From: Sulfurimonas indica
Lineage (GTDB): Bacteria; Campylobacterota; Campylobacteria; Campylobacterales; Sulfurimonadaceae
Assembly (NCBI RefSeq): GCF_009192995.1
Contig: NZ_SDID01000017.1
Coordinates: 1-56,350, forward strand
DNA length: 56,350 nt
Direction of reading: 5' to 3'
Shown in pieces: positions 39,552-48,584 of the stretch. A program made the position numbers and the translations under genes. The first letter of the stretch is position 1; the number at the start of each line of letters is the position of its first letter. A model generated the notes under the pieces. That model was not told where the DNA came from. It searched no databases and saw only the letters and a program-made list of their open reading frames with translations.

Positions 39552-39956
39552 ATGTTAATAACACGCGCCAGTGAATATGCAATACTTTCTCTTATCGTTT
39601 TGGCAAAAGCAAAAGACCCATTAGACAGTGAAACTCTCTCACGTGAGCTTTTTATATCAAAAAGTTTTTTAGCAAAGATTTTACAATCTCTTGCAAAAGC
39701 TGACATCCTCAAGTCATACAAAGGTGTCAGAGGTGGCTTTGCACTTAATAAAAAGCCGGTAAATATCAATATGCTTGATGTTATGACAAGTGTAGAAGGC
39801 AAAGCACCGGCAGTTTTTGAGTGTTCTCCATCGATGCACGACTGCCCTTCAAATAAAGCTCAGATCTGTACTATATGGCCATTTTTACATAAACTGCAAG
39901 GCAAAATCGATTTCTTTTTAGCAGAATTAAGCCTTGCTGATATATTAGAAGATTAA
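39552..39956 (+). CDS. Rrf2-family transcriptional regulator
   Basis: 134 residues. The winged helix-turn-helix begins [20 protein letters not shown], with the recognition region [20 protein letters not shown] and wing [13 protein letters not shown], as in IscR/NsrR. Three cysteines in ECSPSMHDC...ICTIWP (spaced Cx6Cx7C) could ligate an iron-sulfur cluster. It is 20 bases upstream of flhA on the same strand, an association known from Campylobacter relatives. Whether it controls flagella, iron or nitric-oxide responses is not clear from sequence. Confidence 0.9.
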   Translation: MLITRASEYAILSLIVLAKAKDPLDSETLSRELFISKSFLAKILQSLAKADILKSYKGVRGGFALNKKPVNINMLDVMTSVEGKAPAVFECSPSMHDCPSNKAQICTIWPFLHKLQGKIDFFLAELSLADILED

Positions 39957-39976
39957 AAGAGTGGAAAACAAATAGT

Positions 39977-42160
39977 TTGGCAAAAAGAAAATTAACTGCG
40001 AGACAGCAAATAGGAACCGGACTTAACTTTTTAATAGGTCAACGAGATTTAAGTGTCGTTCTTTTTGTAATGGCAATTTTGGCCATTATTATTGTTCCAC
40101 TGCCATCTTCTATGCTCGATGTACTTTTAACAGTATCTATCGCTGTATCGGTTTTGATTCTTTTAATTTCACTCTATGTTCCAAAACCGACAGACTTAAC
40201 AACATTTCCAACACTCATCCTTATTCTAACCCTCTACAGGCTCTCACTTAATATCGCTACAACGAGGATGATTTTAAGTAAAGGACATGAAGGTCCTGAA
40301 TCCGTAAGTGATATCATTACCTCTTTTGGTGATTTTGTTGTCAGTGGGAACTTCGTCATTGGGATTATTGTTTTCTCGATTTTAGTTCTTATTAACTTTA
40401 TGGTCATTACCAAAGGTTCTACAAGAGTTGCAGAAGTTGCTGCTCGTTTCGTACTAGATTCTATGCCGGGTAAACAGATGGCCGTTGATGCGGATTTAAA
40501 TGCCGGACTTATAGATGATGCAGAAGCAAAAGCAAGACGTGCGGAAATTCTGCAGGATGCAAACTTTTATGGAGCTATGGACGGTTCTTCTAAATTCATA
40601 AAAGGTGATGCAATTGCAGGGATTATCATTACGCTCATCAACATTATCGGTGGGTTTCTTATCGGTGTTTTTCAACATGATATGAGCATAAGTGATAGTG
40701 CAGCTACCTTTACACTTCTAACAATCGGTGATGGACTTGTAAGTCAGATTCCAGCACTTATAGTATCTACAGCTACAGGTATTATGATCACTCGAAGTTC
40801 AAGTGACGGGGAAAACTTTGCTGAAGGCACAATCAATCAGATGGTCGGTAATGCAAAAACCATGATGATTGTTGGTTTCATTATGATTCTTTTTTCACTT
40901 GTCCCAGGTCTTCCAACAGCCTCAATGATGTTTGTCGGTCTGCTTTTTGCTCTGCTTGGATGGTCCATCTATAAGTATGAAAGAGGCGAGCTTACAATCT
41001 TGGATGTTGAAAATATTTTGGGAAAAAAATCCAAAAAAGAATTGGAAGACGAGGCAAAACTCAAACCGAAAAAATCACATGAAGAGATAGCAAAAGAAGA
41101 AGAGAATGCCCTCGAAGATATCTTAAAAGTAGAGATGCTGGAACTCACTCTTGGTTATCAGCTCATCAAGCTCGCAGATGCAAGTCAGGGCGGTGATCTG
41201 CTTGAGAGAATCCGATCCATGCGAAGAAAAATTGCCTCAGATTACGGTTTTTTAATGCCGCAGGTACGTATTCGAGACAATCTGCATCTCAAACCAAACC
41301 AGTATCAGGTCCTGCTCAAAGGTATCTCTGTTGGCGAAGGGGAAATCCAACCCGATAAATTTCTTGCCATGGACAGTGGTATGGCAACAGGCGAGATTCA
41401 AGGTGAACCGACAAAAGAGCCTGCTTTTGGTCTTGATGCCTTTTGGATTACCCCAGAACAAAAAGAGGATGCCATCATTAATGGTTATACCGTTGTGGAC
41501 CCGGCCACTGTCATCTCAACCCATATGAGTGAGCTCATCAAACGCAATGCAGAAGAACTTCTTACACGTCAAGAGGTACAGTCTCTTATTGACAAAATCA
41601 AAAATGATTATCCTGTCATTGTTGATGATGTGCTAAAAGTCGCTTCTATCGGTCTTATCCAAAGAGTACTCAAAGCACTGCTACATGAGAAAATCCCACT
41701 CAAAGATATGCTGACAATCTTAGAGACTATCGCAGATGTTGCTGAATACACGAAAAATGTAGACTTCATCAATGAACAGGTTCGTGCAAAACTCTCACGT
41801 GTTATTACACAGATGTACACCGGAGATGATGGCGTTATACGTCTACTGACCTTTGATACCAACACAGAACAGCTTCTACTGCAAAAATCCCAAGAACAAG
41901 ATGGTGTGAGAAATCTTATGCTCAATGTCGGTGAGATAAATGCACTGATTCAAGCAACAAGTACAAAAGCTGCAGAGATACTGCAAAAAGGGATTTCTCC
42001 GGTTATTATTATAGTCGATCCACAGATCCGTCGTGGTGTCGCTGAAATTTTTGAGAGATTCTCATTAGATGTCGTTACTCTCTCTCACGCAGAGATAGAT
42101 TCAAGTGCAACGTTTGAAGTCCTTGGCTCGATCTCCATAACAACCCAAACAGAAGAATAA
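39977..42160 (+). CDS. flhA: Flagellar type III export protein FlhA
   Basis: Core gate of the flagellar export apparatus, 727 residues. About eight membrane helices fill the first 330 residues (for example [20 protein letters not shown]), with the conserved [16 protein letters not shown] and [17 protein letters not shown] (FHIPEP region), then a cytoplasmic domain that selects substrates ([30 protein letters not shown]-like). Translation must start at TTG 39977, as the GTG 16 bases earlier runs into TAG. The ribosome site is weak (GTGGAAAAC), which may keep production low. Confidence 0.95.
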   Translation: MAKRKLTARQQIGTGLNFLIGQRDLSVVLFVMAILAIIIVPLPSSMLDVLLTVSIAVSVLILLISLYVPKPTDLTTFPTLILILTLYRLSLNIATTRMILSKGHEGPESVSDIITSFGDFVVSGNFVIGIIVFSILVLINFMVITKGSTRVAEVAARFVLDSMPGKQMAVDADLNAGLIDDAEAKARRAEILQDANFYGAMDGSSKFIKGDAIAGIIITLINIIGGFLIGVFQHDMSISDSAATFTLLTIGDGLVSQIPALIVSTATGIMITRSSSDGENFAEGTINQMVGNAKTMMIVGFIMILFSLVPGLPTASMMFVGLLFALLGWSIYKYERGELTILDVENILGKKSKKELEDEAKLKPKKSHEEIAKEEENALEDILKVEMLELTLGYQLIKLADASQGGDLLERIRSMRRKIASDYGFLMPQVRIRDNLHLKPNQYQVLLKGISVGEGEIQPDKFLAMDSGMATGEIQGEPTKEPAFGLDAFWITPEQKEDAIINGYTVVDPATVISTHMSELIKRNAEELLTRQEVQSLIDKIKNDYPVIVDDVLKVASIGLIQRVLKALLHEKIPLKDMLTILETIADVAEYTKNVDFINEQVRAKLSRVITQMYTGDDGVIRLLTFDTNTEQLLLQKSQEQDGVRNLMLNVGEINALIQATSTKAAEILQKGISPVIIIVDPQIRRGVAEIFERFSLDVVTLSHAEIDSSATFEVLGSISITTQTEE

Positions 42161-42174
42161 ATAAAAGGTAATAA

Positions 42175-43254
42175 ATGAAAAACAGAACAACCCATCATCT
42201 CTCACATATTGACTTGGATGGCTACAGTTGTCAACTTGTAATGATGTATACTCCCTATAGAAAATTTAACTACAATGCAAATTACGGGGCTGAAGTAAAA
42301 CAAAAACTTGATTTGATGCTTGAAAAGATAAAAGAGCGTAAAGAAGCTGCTCTTATCTTGATAACAGACCTTAATCTCACAGCTGATGAGTCCAAATGGC
42401 TCACGCATGAAGTAAAAAAGCTTAATGAAAACAAGATGGATGTAGAGCTTCAACTCCTTGACCATCACGGCAGTGGCGAAGAGAGTGCTAAAAAGTATGA
42501 CTGGTATTATCTTGACACCTCACGCTGTGCTACAAAGATCACTTATGACTATGTAAAAGAACATTTTGAATTTGATGAACCGTCATGGATGCAGAAGTAT
42601 GTAGATGTAGTCAATGCGGTTGACCTTTGGAAACAAGAAGAGAAAGAAAACTTTGAATATGGTAAAGTCTGTATGCGTCTCGTTACTGAAACACGAGAGT
42701 TAAACCGTGTTATGTTTCCGGAGGAAGATTCACAGTACAAACTCTCACTGCTCCATGAAGCAGCTAAATACATTAACGAACCTGATGCCCCAATCGTTTT
42801 AGATGAAAAAATCTACTTTTTGAAAAAGGATTTTTTCAAACGTGAAAAAAACGATACTTTAGATAATCTGGTAACTGAATATGTTGTCGAGCTTCTTGGA
42901 CGTGCACGTGATGAGAAAACCATCTATTACAAAGGTTATCGTGGATATCTCTCTTACGGAGTTGGAAATACCTCTATCATTGGAAACGGATTTTTAACAA
43001 GATTTCCGGAGTATGATTTCATCGTTGATGTAAGCTCACGTGGAACAATGAGTCTAAGAGCAAACAATCAAGTAAGTGTTTCACAAATCTCTAAAGAGTG
43101 GGCAGGAGGCGGAGGACATCCAAATGCTGCAGGTGGACGTATTCAAGGCTTTAAAGAACAATTTCGTTATGATAAAGTCAAAGCACAGATTGAACGACTC
43201 ATCAATGAAAAAGAGTCTCGTGCAGGAGATTTGGAGTATAAAAAAGAGGATTAA
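42175..43254 (+). CDS. DHH/DHHA1-family phosphoesterase
   Basis: 359 residues. N-terminal motif HLSHIDLDGYSCQLVMMY gives the DHD-type metal site, with LLDHHGSGEE (the DHH motif) near residue 97. The C-terminus has GGGGHPNAAGGRIQG, the DHHA1 RNA/nucleotide-binding motif. Relatives include oligoribonuclease NrnA, RecJ and c-di-AMP phosphodiesterases. The substrate is not clear. A homologue lies beside flhA in Helicobacter. It ends 12 bases before the convergent sorB gene. Confidence 0.9.
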   Translation: MKNRTTHHLSHIDLDGYSCQLVMMYTPYRKFNYNANYGAEVKQKLDLMLEKIKERKEAALILITDLNLTADESKWLTHEVKKLNENKMDVELQLLDHHGSGEESAKKYDWYYLDTSRCATKITYDYVKEHFEFDEPSWMQKYVDVVNAVDLWKQEEKENFEYGKVCMRLVTETRELNRVMFPEEDSQYKLSLLHEAAKYINEPDAPIVLDEKIYFLKKDFFKREKNDTLDNLVTEYVVELLGRARDEKTIYYKGYRGYLSYGVGNTSIIGNGFLTRFPEYDFIVDVSSRGTMSLRANNQVSVSQISKEWAGGGGHPNAAGGRIQGFKEQFRYDKVKAQIERLINEKESRAGDLEYKKED

Positions 43255-43266
43255 TCCTCTTTGCTA

Positions 43267-43569
43267 CTACATTTTTCCGTTGCCGTAATATTTAAACAAA
43301 TACTCTGTCGCTATCTTTTCATCTCTTGCATTGATAGGTGCATGATAAACATCTCGCATCTTCAGTACAATTTTATGCCAAAACTCTTTTGACTGTTTTC
43401 CCTGATTAAGAATGTACCCATATGAATGACACCACTGACAGTTTCTCTGCATCACTTTGATATTTTTATCATTCTCTATTGCAAAGGTAACGCTTGGCAG
43501 TTTTACTTTTTGTGTATATGCGGCGCTGAGTTGCAGGCTAAGCAATAAAATCAATACTATATTTTTCAT
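43267..43569 (-). CDS. sorB: Sulfite dehydrogenase cytochrome subunit (SorB-like)
   Basis: 100 residues with a signal peptide (NIVLILLLSLQLSAAYT) and one class I heme site CQWCH (C44, C47, H48). It ends with EKIATEYLFKYYGNGKM, typical for SorB-like c cytochromes. It receives electrons from the SorA molybdenum centre. It follows sorA by nine bases. Confidence 0.88.
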   Translation of the reverse strand: MKNIVLILLLSLQLSAAYTQKVKLPSVTFAIENDKNIKVMQRNCQWCHSYGYILNQGKQSKEFWHKIVLKMRDVYHAPINARDEKIATEYLFKYYGNGKM

Positions 43570-43578
43570 AATTCTTTC

Positions 43579-44772
43579 CTAAACCACAGTGACAGTTACA
43601 CTGTCAATGCCATTATATTTATACCCACCATGATTCCATTTTATCTCATGAGCGAAGGGCTGTTCTTCACCTTTGTTATTTATCGCTTTAGCCATAATCT
43701 GCAGCTTCCCTTTTTTCATAGGCTTCAGATTATAGGTAAAGACTCGGAATGCATAGCGTGAAAGTTCATCTGCCAAAGTCGCACTCTGCCATGTTTTACC
43801 CCCATCCAAAGAAATTTGTACAGCTTTAATACCTTCTCCTGCATCAAAAGCAACACCTTTAATACGTAGGTTAGTAGCTCTTTTTACTTTTTGGTTGTTT
43901 TTCGGATAGCCTATGTAAGATTTTACATTCATATACTCTAAAGGTTTTGTCTTTTTTGCAAGATTATCAGGCTCTTCACATTCACATTCGTTATCTGGAA
44001 TTCTATAGGCGACATCCATAAAAAAGTACTTTTGATACTCTTTTGTAACATAGATGTCACTCAGTTGTTTTACCCAGCTATCGGCATAAAATCCAGGGAT
44101 TATCAAACGCAGAGGGTAGCCGTTTAAAAACGGTATCTCTTCACCATTCATCTCATAGGCAACAATCGTATCATCACTGATCTCATCAATTTTTAGCTCA
44201 CGCTTGAAGTTTTCAATCTTTGTCATTACTGCTTTATCATTGCCGTTGAGACTAATCCATCTAGCATCCTCTTTTAAGCCTGCTTTTTTCAAAATATCTT
44301 TGAGTCGTACTCCTTTAAAAGTAGCACAGCCCATAGCTCCACTTCCCCACTGGATGCCACTTGTTGTTGGACGAAAAGCCGAACGAGAGTTTCCTCCACA
44401 CTGCATAACAGCTGTAACTTCTACCGCTTCAAAATCATTTTTGAGCATATCTACTGTCAGATAGAGTCGCTTTTCAACCTCGCCATGGATATGAACATAA
44501 TATGTATCTAGATTTGTCGCTGTTGGAATGATTGGCATATGCCAACGAACAAAGAAAGCATCATTTGGAGTAATTGCCGTTGTAAAAAAATCTCTTGGTG
44601 TTTCTAAAAGAGGCGGTCTGTCTGAATGCAGTATCAGCTCTCTTTTTTGTGGAAATTTAATAGGAAGTACTTTTTGATTGTCTCTAGGTCGTATGGTATT
44701 TGAAGCTTCGAGATTTGCAACTATGGCTGTTGCTGCTGCAAATGAAATTTTGAAGAACTCTCTTCTGTGCAT
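43579..44772 (-). CDS. sorA: Periplasmic sulfite dehydrogenase, molybdenum subunit (SorA-like)
   Basis: Sulfite-oxidase fold, 397 residues, with Tat-type signal (MHRREFFKISFAAATAIVA). The Mo-ligand cysteine is C125 in VMQCGGNSRSAFRP; other family segments are GSGAMGCATFKGVRL, LNGYPLRLIIPGFYADSWVK and the C-terminal dimerisation domain (VKAVQISLDGGKTW-like). It oxidises sulfite to sulfate and passes electrons through SorB. SoxC is a close relative, but the adjacent monoheme SorB and absence of sox genes favour SorAB. Confidence 0.88.
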   Translation of the reverse strand: MHRREFFKISFAAATAIVANLEASNTIRPRDNQKVLPIKFPQKRELILHSDRPPLLETPRDFFTTAITPNDAFFVRWHMPIIPTATNLDTYYVHIHGEVEKRLYLTVDMLKNDFEAVEVTAVMQCGGNSRSAFRPTTSGIQWGSGAMGCATFKGVRLKDILKKAGLKEDARWISLNGNDKAVMTKIENFKRELKIDEISDDTIVAYEMNGEEIPFLNGYPLRLIIPGFYADSWVKQLSDIYVTKEYQKYFFMDVAYRIPDNECECEEPDNLAKKTKPLEYMNVKSYIGYPKNNQKVKRATNLRIKGVAFDAGEGIKAVQISLDGGKTWQSATLADELSRYAFRVFTYNLKPMKKGKLQIMAKAINNKGEEQPFAHEIKWNHGGYKYNGIDSVTVTVV

Positions 44773-44799
44773 TTTTCATCCCTGATGATTTTTTTATTT

Positions 44800-44805
44800 A
44801 TTTTA
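44800..44805 (-). promoter_or_regulatory. Possible -10 box for sorAB
   Basis: TGATAAAATAA on the minus strand follows TTTTTGATTTTTAA and lies 28 bases before the sorA ATG. It would separate sorAB from the upstream amiC operon. Confidence 0.3.
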
Positions 44806-44840
44806 TCATTAAAAATCAAAAAGAATCGTTAAGAGAAACT

Positions 44841-46253
44841 CTAATTATTTATAAAATAACGCTCTATTCCATTTGCCAGACCTAGTGCCATTGTACGTTG
44901 ATATTTTCTGTTTGCCAAACGTTTTGCTTCCATCGGATGCGTAATAAAACCAACTTCGACTAAAACTGCAGGCATTTGAGCACCAACAAGTACCCAAAAT
45001 GGACCTTCTCTTACACCGGCATCTTTGACATTTTTATAGCGTTTTTTCAGTGTTGAGAGCGCTCCACGCTGCAGGTCAATTGCCAGTTTGTTTGCTGCAA
45101 TGATATTATGGGAATTGATTGTATTTAAAAGACATTGTTTTCCGTAAAAGTTCATATCTTCTAAATCAGCCGAGTTCTCCATTGCGGCAACTTTTTTTGC
45201 ACGATCCGAACGAGAAGTTGATAAAAAGTAGCACTCTATCCCATGTGCTTTTTTTGCAATCTTTCTATTCACTGCATTTGCATGGATACTGATAAAGATA
45301 TCCGCTTTTTTATCATTTGCAAACTTTGTTCTGTCTCTCAATTTTACAAATTTGTCTCTATCACGTGTCATATAAACTCGATATCCACGAGATCTCAATA
45401 TCTTCTTTAACTCTTGAGCAATCTGCAGTACAACTACTTTTTCACGATAACGACGGTATCCTAATGCACCGGGGTCTTTCCCACCATGTCCTGCATCAAT
45501 TACAATTACTTTATTTTTGTAATAGTAGCTTTGCACTGCCTTTGTGCCTTTTTTAGCTACTGATTTATATGTTTTTTGACTCTTTGCCTTGTTCATTCGA
45601 ATATAGAGAGTTGTACTCTCTTTTTTGAAGTGGATACTCAGTTTTTTACTGTTTGCAATTACAAGTCGCAGTGTATTTGGATTGTATTGTGCCAGCTTAA
45701 TTCTGTCAATACCGTTTTTTCTCAAAGTTTGCGATTTTGTCAGCATCGATGCATGAATATCAAAGATATATTTATACTTTTTCTTTTTAGAATCATAAAG
45801 AGTAAAATAGTTTATCTGATTATTGCGCAGTTTTTTATCAAATTTTAAAACCAATTTTCCATCTTTCCAACGGACAGCTTTAAGTTTATGAGATGATTTA
45901 ACTTTGATTTTTTTGGATTTTTTTGTTTTTGAAGTATGTTTCGTTTGCTTTTTTTGTTTCTTTGGGGCTTGGTAAGATGAGTGCATATGTAACAGTTCTC
46001 TTGCATATTGTGAAACATCAATATGCAGTTTCGTACCTGAGCTCACTATACCTTCAAGTGCAAACTTTTTTAGCTTTTCATCATCACCCATCAATGCACG
46101 AAGGTAGAGATTTTTGTAGTCATTATAAGCCCGAAACTGATCTGTTTTACTTGAAGATTTAGCATACGTATTCGCGCGCTTTAAAAGCTCGCTGTCACTC
46201 TGAGCGTAAAGCGATACCAGTAAAACAAGGAGTAATACAAAAGAGCGAAGCAT
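44841..46253 (-). CDS. amiC: N-acetylmuramoyl-L-alanine amidase (AmiC-type)
   Basis: Periplasmic zinc amidase of 470 residues that splits septal peptidoglycan. A signal peptide (FVLLLVLLVSLYAQ) and a region like AMIN (about residues 120-230) lead to an Amidase_3 domain with VIDAGHGGKDPGALG (zinc His), ISIHANAVNRK, and the catalytic VEVGFITHPMEAKRL. Lysine-rich linker (KQTKHTSKTKKSKKIKVKS) before the AMIN part. Last gene of the pyrH-rpoZ-spoT-tyrS-npd run. Confidence 0.93.
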   Translation of the reverse strand: MLRSFVLLLVLLVSLYAQSDSELLKRANTYAKSSSKTDQFRAYNDYKNLYLRALMGDDEKLKKFALEGIVSSGTKLHIDVSQYARELLHMHSSYQAPKKQKKQTKHTSKTKKSKKIKVKSSHKLKAVRWKDGKLVLKFDKKLRNNQINYFTLYDSKKKKYKYIFDIHASMLTKSQTLRKNGIDRIKLAQYNPNTLRLVIANSKKLSIHFKKESTTLYIRMNKAKSQKTYKSVAKKGTKAVQSYYYKNKVIVIDAGHGGKDPGALGYRRYREKVVVLQIAQELKKILRSRGYRVYMTRDRDKFVKLRDRTKFANDKKADIFISIHANAVNRKIAKKAHGIECYFLSTSRSDRAKKVAAMENSADLEDMNFYGKQCLLNTINSHNIIAANKLAIDLQRGALSTLKKRYKNVKDAGVREGPFWVLVGAQMPAVLVEVGFITHPMEAKRLANRKYQRTMALGLANGIERYFINN

Positions 46254-46261
46254 TAAAGTCT

Positions 46262-47353
46262 CTATTCGCCTTCTGTCAGTTTTTGCATTAACTCTTTTAC
46301 AGAAATAATTTTATCGAGTCTGTAGCCATTTGTTCCAGAGAAGAAAAGTCCTGTCTCTATGTTTCCTTCATATGCATCAGAGAGTCTGTCTGCAATACAA
46401 AAGCCAACAACTTTCGCCTCTTCACCACGATTACAAGGTGCAACACAGTTAGAGATACATTTAATAGCTGGACCTTCACGTTTTTCTACCAGGTGCGTGA
46501 GGTTTGTTACTACACCCTGTGCAGGATAACCAACAGGGGAGCTCATCAGAACAATATCCTCTTTTTTCGCATCAAGGAGCACTTTTTTGAAGTTTGCATG
46601 TGCATCACACTCAAAAGTACCAATAAATCGTGTACCCATTTGAACACCACGTGCTCCACGGCTTAACATATCTTCAATATCATTCTTATCCCAAACACCA
46701 CCGGCAGCAATAACAGGAATGTCTCCCCAAAGAGCTGCTTCTTCAACAACCGGACCGACAATATTTTCAAGTTGGTTTTCCGGTAATTTACACTGCTCAT
46801 AAGTAAAGCCTTGATGTCCACCTGATTTTGGTCCTTCAACAACTACTGCATCAGGAATTCTGTCATAACGTTTTTTCCAGCGTTTACAGATGATCTTAAG
46901 TGCTTTTGCAGAAGATACAATAGGTACAAGTGCTACATCAGGATATCCTTCAGTAAACTCCGGCATATTTGTCGGAAGTCCAGCACCCGTGATAATAATG
47001 TCAATACCAGCTTCACATGCATCACGCACTACTCTTCCATAATCATTAATAGCATACAAAATATTTGCAGCAAGAGGCTTGTCTCCACAAATCTTTCTTG
47101 CATTGTCTATGATTGCTTTAAAACCCTCTTTTGAGTAGAAGTTCTCTTCACTCAGTGGTCTGTTTGCTACAAGTTTATGTGCATACTCTTTGTTTTTATA
47201 GTATCCTGTTCCAACTGCAGATATAACACCAAGACCACCTTCGGCTGAAACTGTTCCAGCTAATTGGTCCCAGCTGATTCCTACACCCATTCCACCTTGT
47301 ACTATAGGCTTGTCAATTGTGTATTTTCCAATCTTTAATGATTCAAAACTCAT
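46262..47353 (-). CDS. Nitronate monooxygenase/2-nitropropane dioxygenase family
   Basis: FMN-dependent TIM-barrel enzyme, 363 residues: PIVQGGMGVGISWDQLAG, the VVEGPKSGGHQG motif, IPVIAAGGVWDKNDIEDML and RGVQMGTRFIGTFEC. Such enzymes oxidise nitronates, but many members are annotated only by fold. Several C-terminal cysteines (CISNCVAPC) are a feature of this subgroup. The start codon overlaps the tyrS stop by one base (TAATG). Confidence 0.9.
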   Translation of the reverse strand: MSFESLKIGKYTIDKPIVQGGMGVGISWDQLAGTVSAEGGLGVISAVGTGYYKNKEYAHKLVANRPLSEENFYSKEGFKAIIDNARKICGDKPLAANILYAINDYGRVVRDACEAGIDIIITGAGLPTNMPEFTEGYPDVALVPIVSSAKALKIICKRWKKRYDRIPDAVVVEGPKSGGHQGFTYEQCKLPENQLENIVGPVVEEAALWGDIPVIAAGGVWDKNDIEDMLSRGARGVQMGTRFIGTFECDAHANFKKVLLDAKKEDIVLMSSPVGYPAQGVVTNLTHLVEKREGPAIKCISNCVAPCNRGEEAKVVGFCIADRLSDAYEGNIETGLFFSGTNGYRLDKIISVKELMQKLTEGE

Positions 47354-48561
47354 TATTTTACCTTTACTTTCGCAAATTTTCTTTTTCCAACTTGTAAAAG
47401 ATACTCACCAGGTGTGAGTTGTAGTTGCATATCAGAAACTTTTTCTTGGTTTATTTTAACACCACCTTGCTTAATATCTCTTCTTGCTTGAGAAGTAGAT
47501 GGTTCAAGTTTACAATCTACAAGCGCTTTTGCTATCCAAACACTGCCATCTTCTGCATCTATACTAAACTCTTCGATATCAGTCGGGATTTGACTCTTAG
47601 TATGAACTTTTTCAAATTCATTCTTTGCCTGCTCAGCTGCCTCACGTGAGTGAAAACGCTCTGTAATTTCAAGAGCGAGTTCCTCTTTTACCTTTTTAGG
47701 ATGGAGTGTACCTTCCTCTACACCTTGTTTGAGGGCTGCAATTGCATCAAGAGATTTCGTACTGAGCAGTTCATAATAACGCCACATCAAATCATCTGAG
47801 ATACTTAAAACTTTACCAAACATATCATTTGGCTCATCGGAAACACCGATGTAGTTTCCTAGAGATTTACTCATCTTTTGAACACCGTCAAGACCCTCTA
47901 AGATTGGCATCATCAGAACTGCCTGCTGCTTTTTAAGACCATATGCTTTTTGCAGTTGTCTTCCCATTAGAAGATTAAACTTCTGATCAGTCCCACCTAT
48001 CTCGATATCAGATTCAAGATGTACACTGTCATAACCCTGCAGCAATGGGTACATAAACTCACTTACTGCTATCGGTGTATTTGCCGCATAACGTTTAGAA
48101 AAATCATCACGCTCAAGCATACGGGCAACTGTCAGGTTTGAAGCAAGTTGCAGCATACCTGCAGCACCCAACTCATCAAGCCATTCATTATTGTAAACAA
48201 TATCAGTTTTTTCTTTATCTAAAATCTTAAAGGCCTGTGAAGTATAGGACTCAATGTTTTTTACAATCTCTTCTTGTGTAAGAATTTTTCTTGTAACATT
48301 TTTTCCAGTAGGGTCACCGATCATTGCAGTAAAACTACCGATAAGGAACTGTACACGTCCACCATATTTTTGAAAAGTTGCCAATTTTTGTAAAAGAACT
48401 GTATGTCCTAAGTGCAAATCCGGTGCAGTCGGGTCAAAACCGGCTTTAACTCTATACGTTTTTCCTTCATCATAATAAGCTTTGAGAAGTTTTTCAACTC
48501 TTTCGTTGTCTATAATCTCAGCACAACCTCTGTGTATCTCTTTTAAAGCTTCATCTATCAT
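47353..48561 (-). CDS. tyrS: Tyrosyl-tRNA synthetase
   Basis: Class I synthetase of 402 residues with the HIGH signature DLHLGHTVLL, the KMSKS loop VQKMSKSLGNYI and a C-terminal S4 domain (SQARRDIKQGGVKIN). It is of the TyrRS subgroup with the long central insertion. It follows spoT by 23 bases. Confidence 0.97.
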   Translation of the reverse strand: MIDEALKEIHRGCAEIIDNERVEKLLKAYYDEGKTYRVKAGFDPTAPDLHLGHTVLLQKLATFQKYGGRVQFLIGSFTAMIGDPTGKNVTRKILTQEEIVKNIESYTSQAFKILDKEKTDIVYNNEWLDELGAAGMLQLASNLTVARMLERDDFSKRYAANTPIAVSEFMYPLLQGYDSVHLESDIEIGGTDQKFNLLMGRQLQKAYGLKKQQAVLMMPILEGLDGVQKMSKSLGNYIGVSDEPNDMFGKVLSISDDLMWRYYELLSTKSLDAIAALKQGVEEGTLHPKKVKEELALEITERFHSREAAEQAKNEFEKVHTKSQIPTDIEEFSIDAEDGSVWIAKALVDCKLEPSTSQARRDIKQGGVKINQEKVSDMQLQLTPGEYLLQVGKRKFAKVKVK

Positions 48562-48584
48562 CTAATCTCTTCTTTTTGAATTAT

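Noticed and set aside
39634-39650. TCACGTGA palindrome (and a similar one at 465-482) resembling a ParB parS site
   Set aside because: Several TCACGTG copies occur inside coding regions as part of common codon pairs (Ser/Thr-Arg). None matches the full 16-base parS consensus, and they are not near parB.
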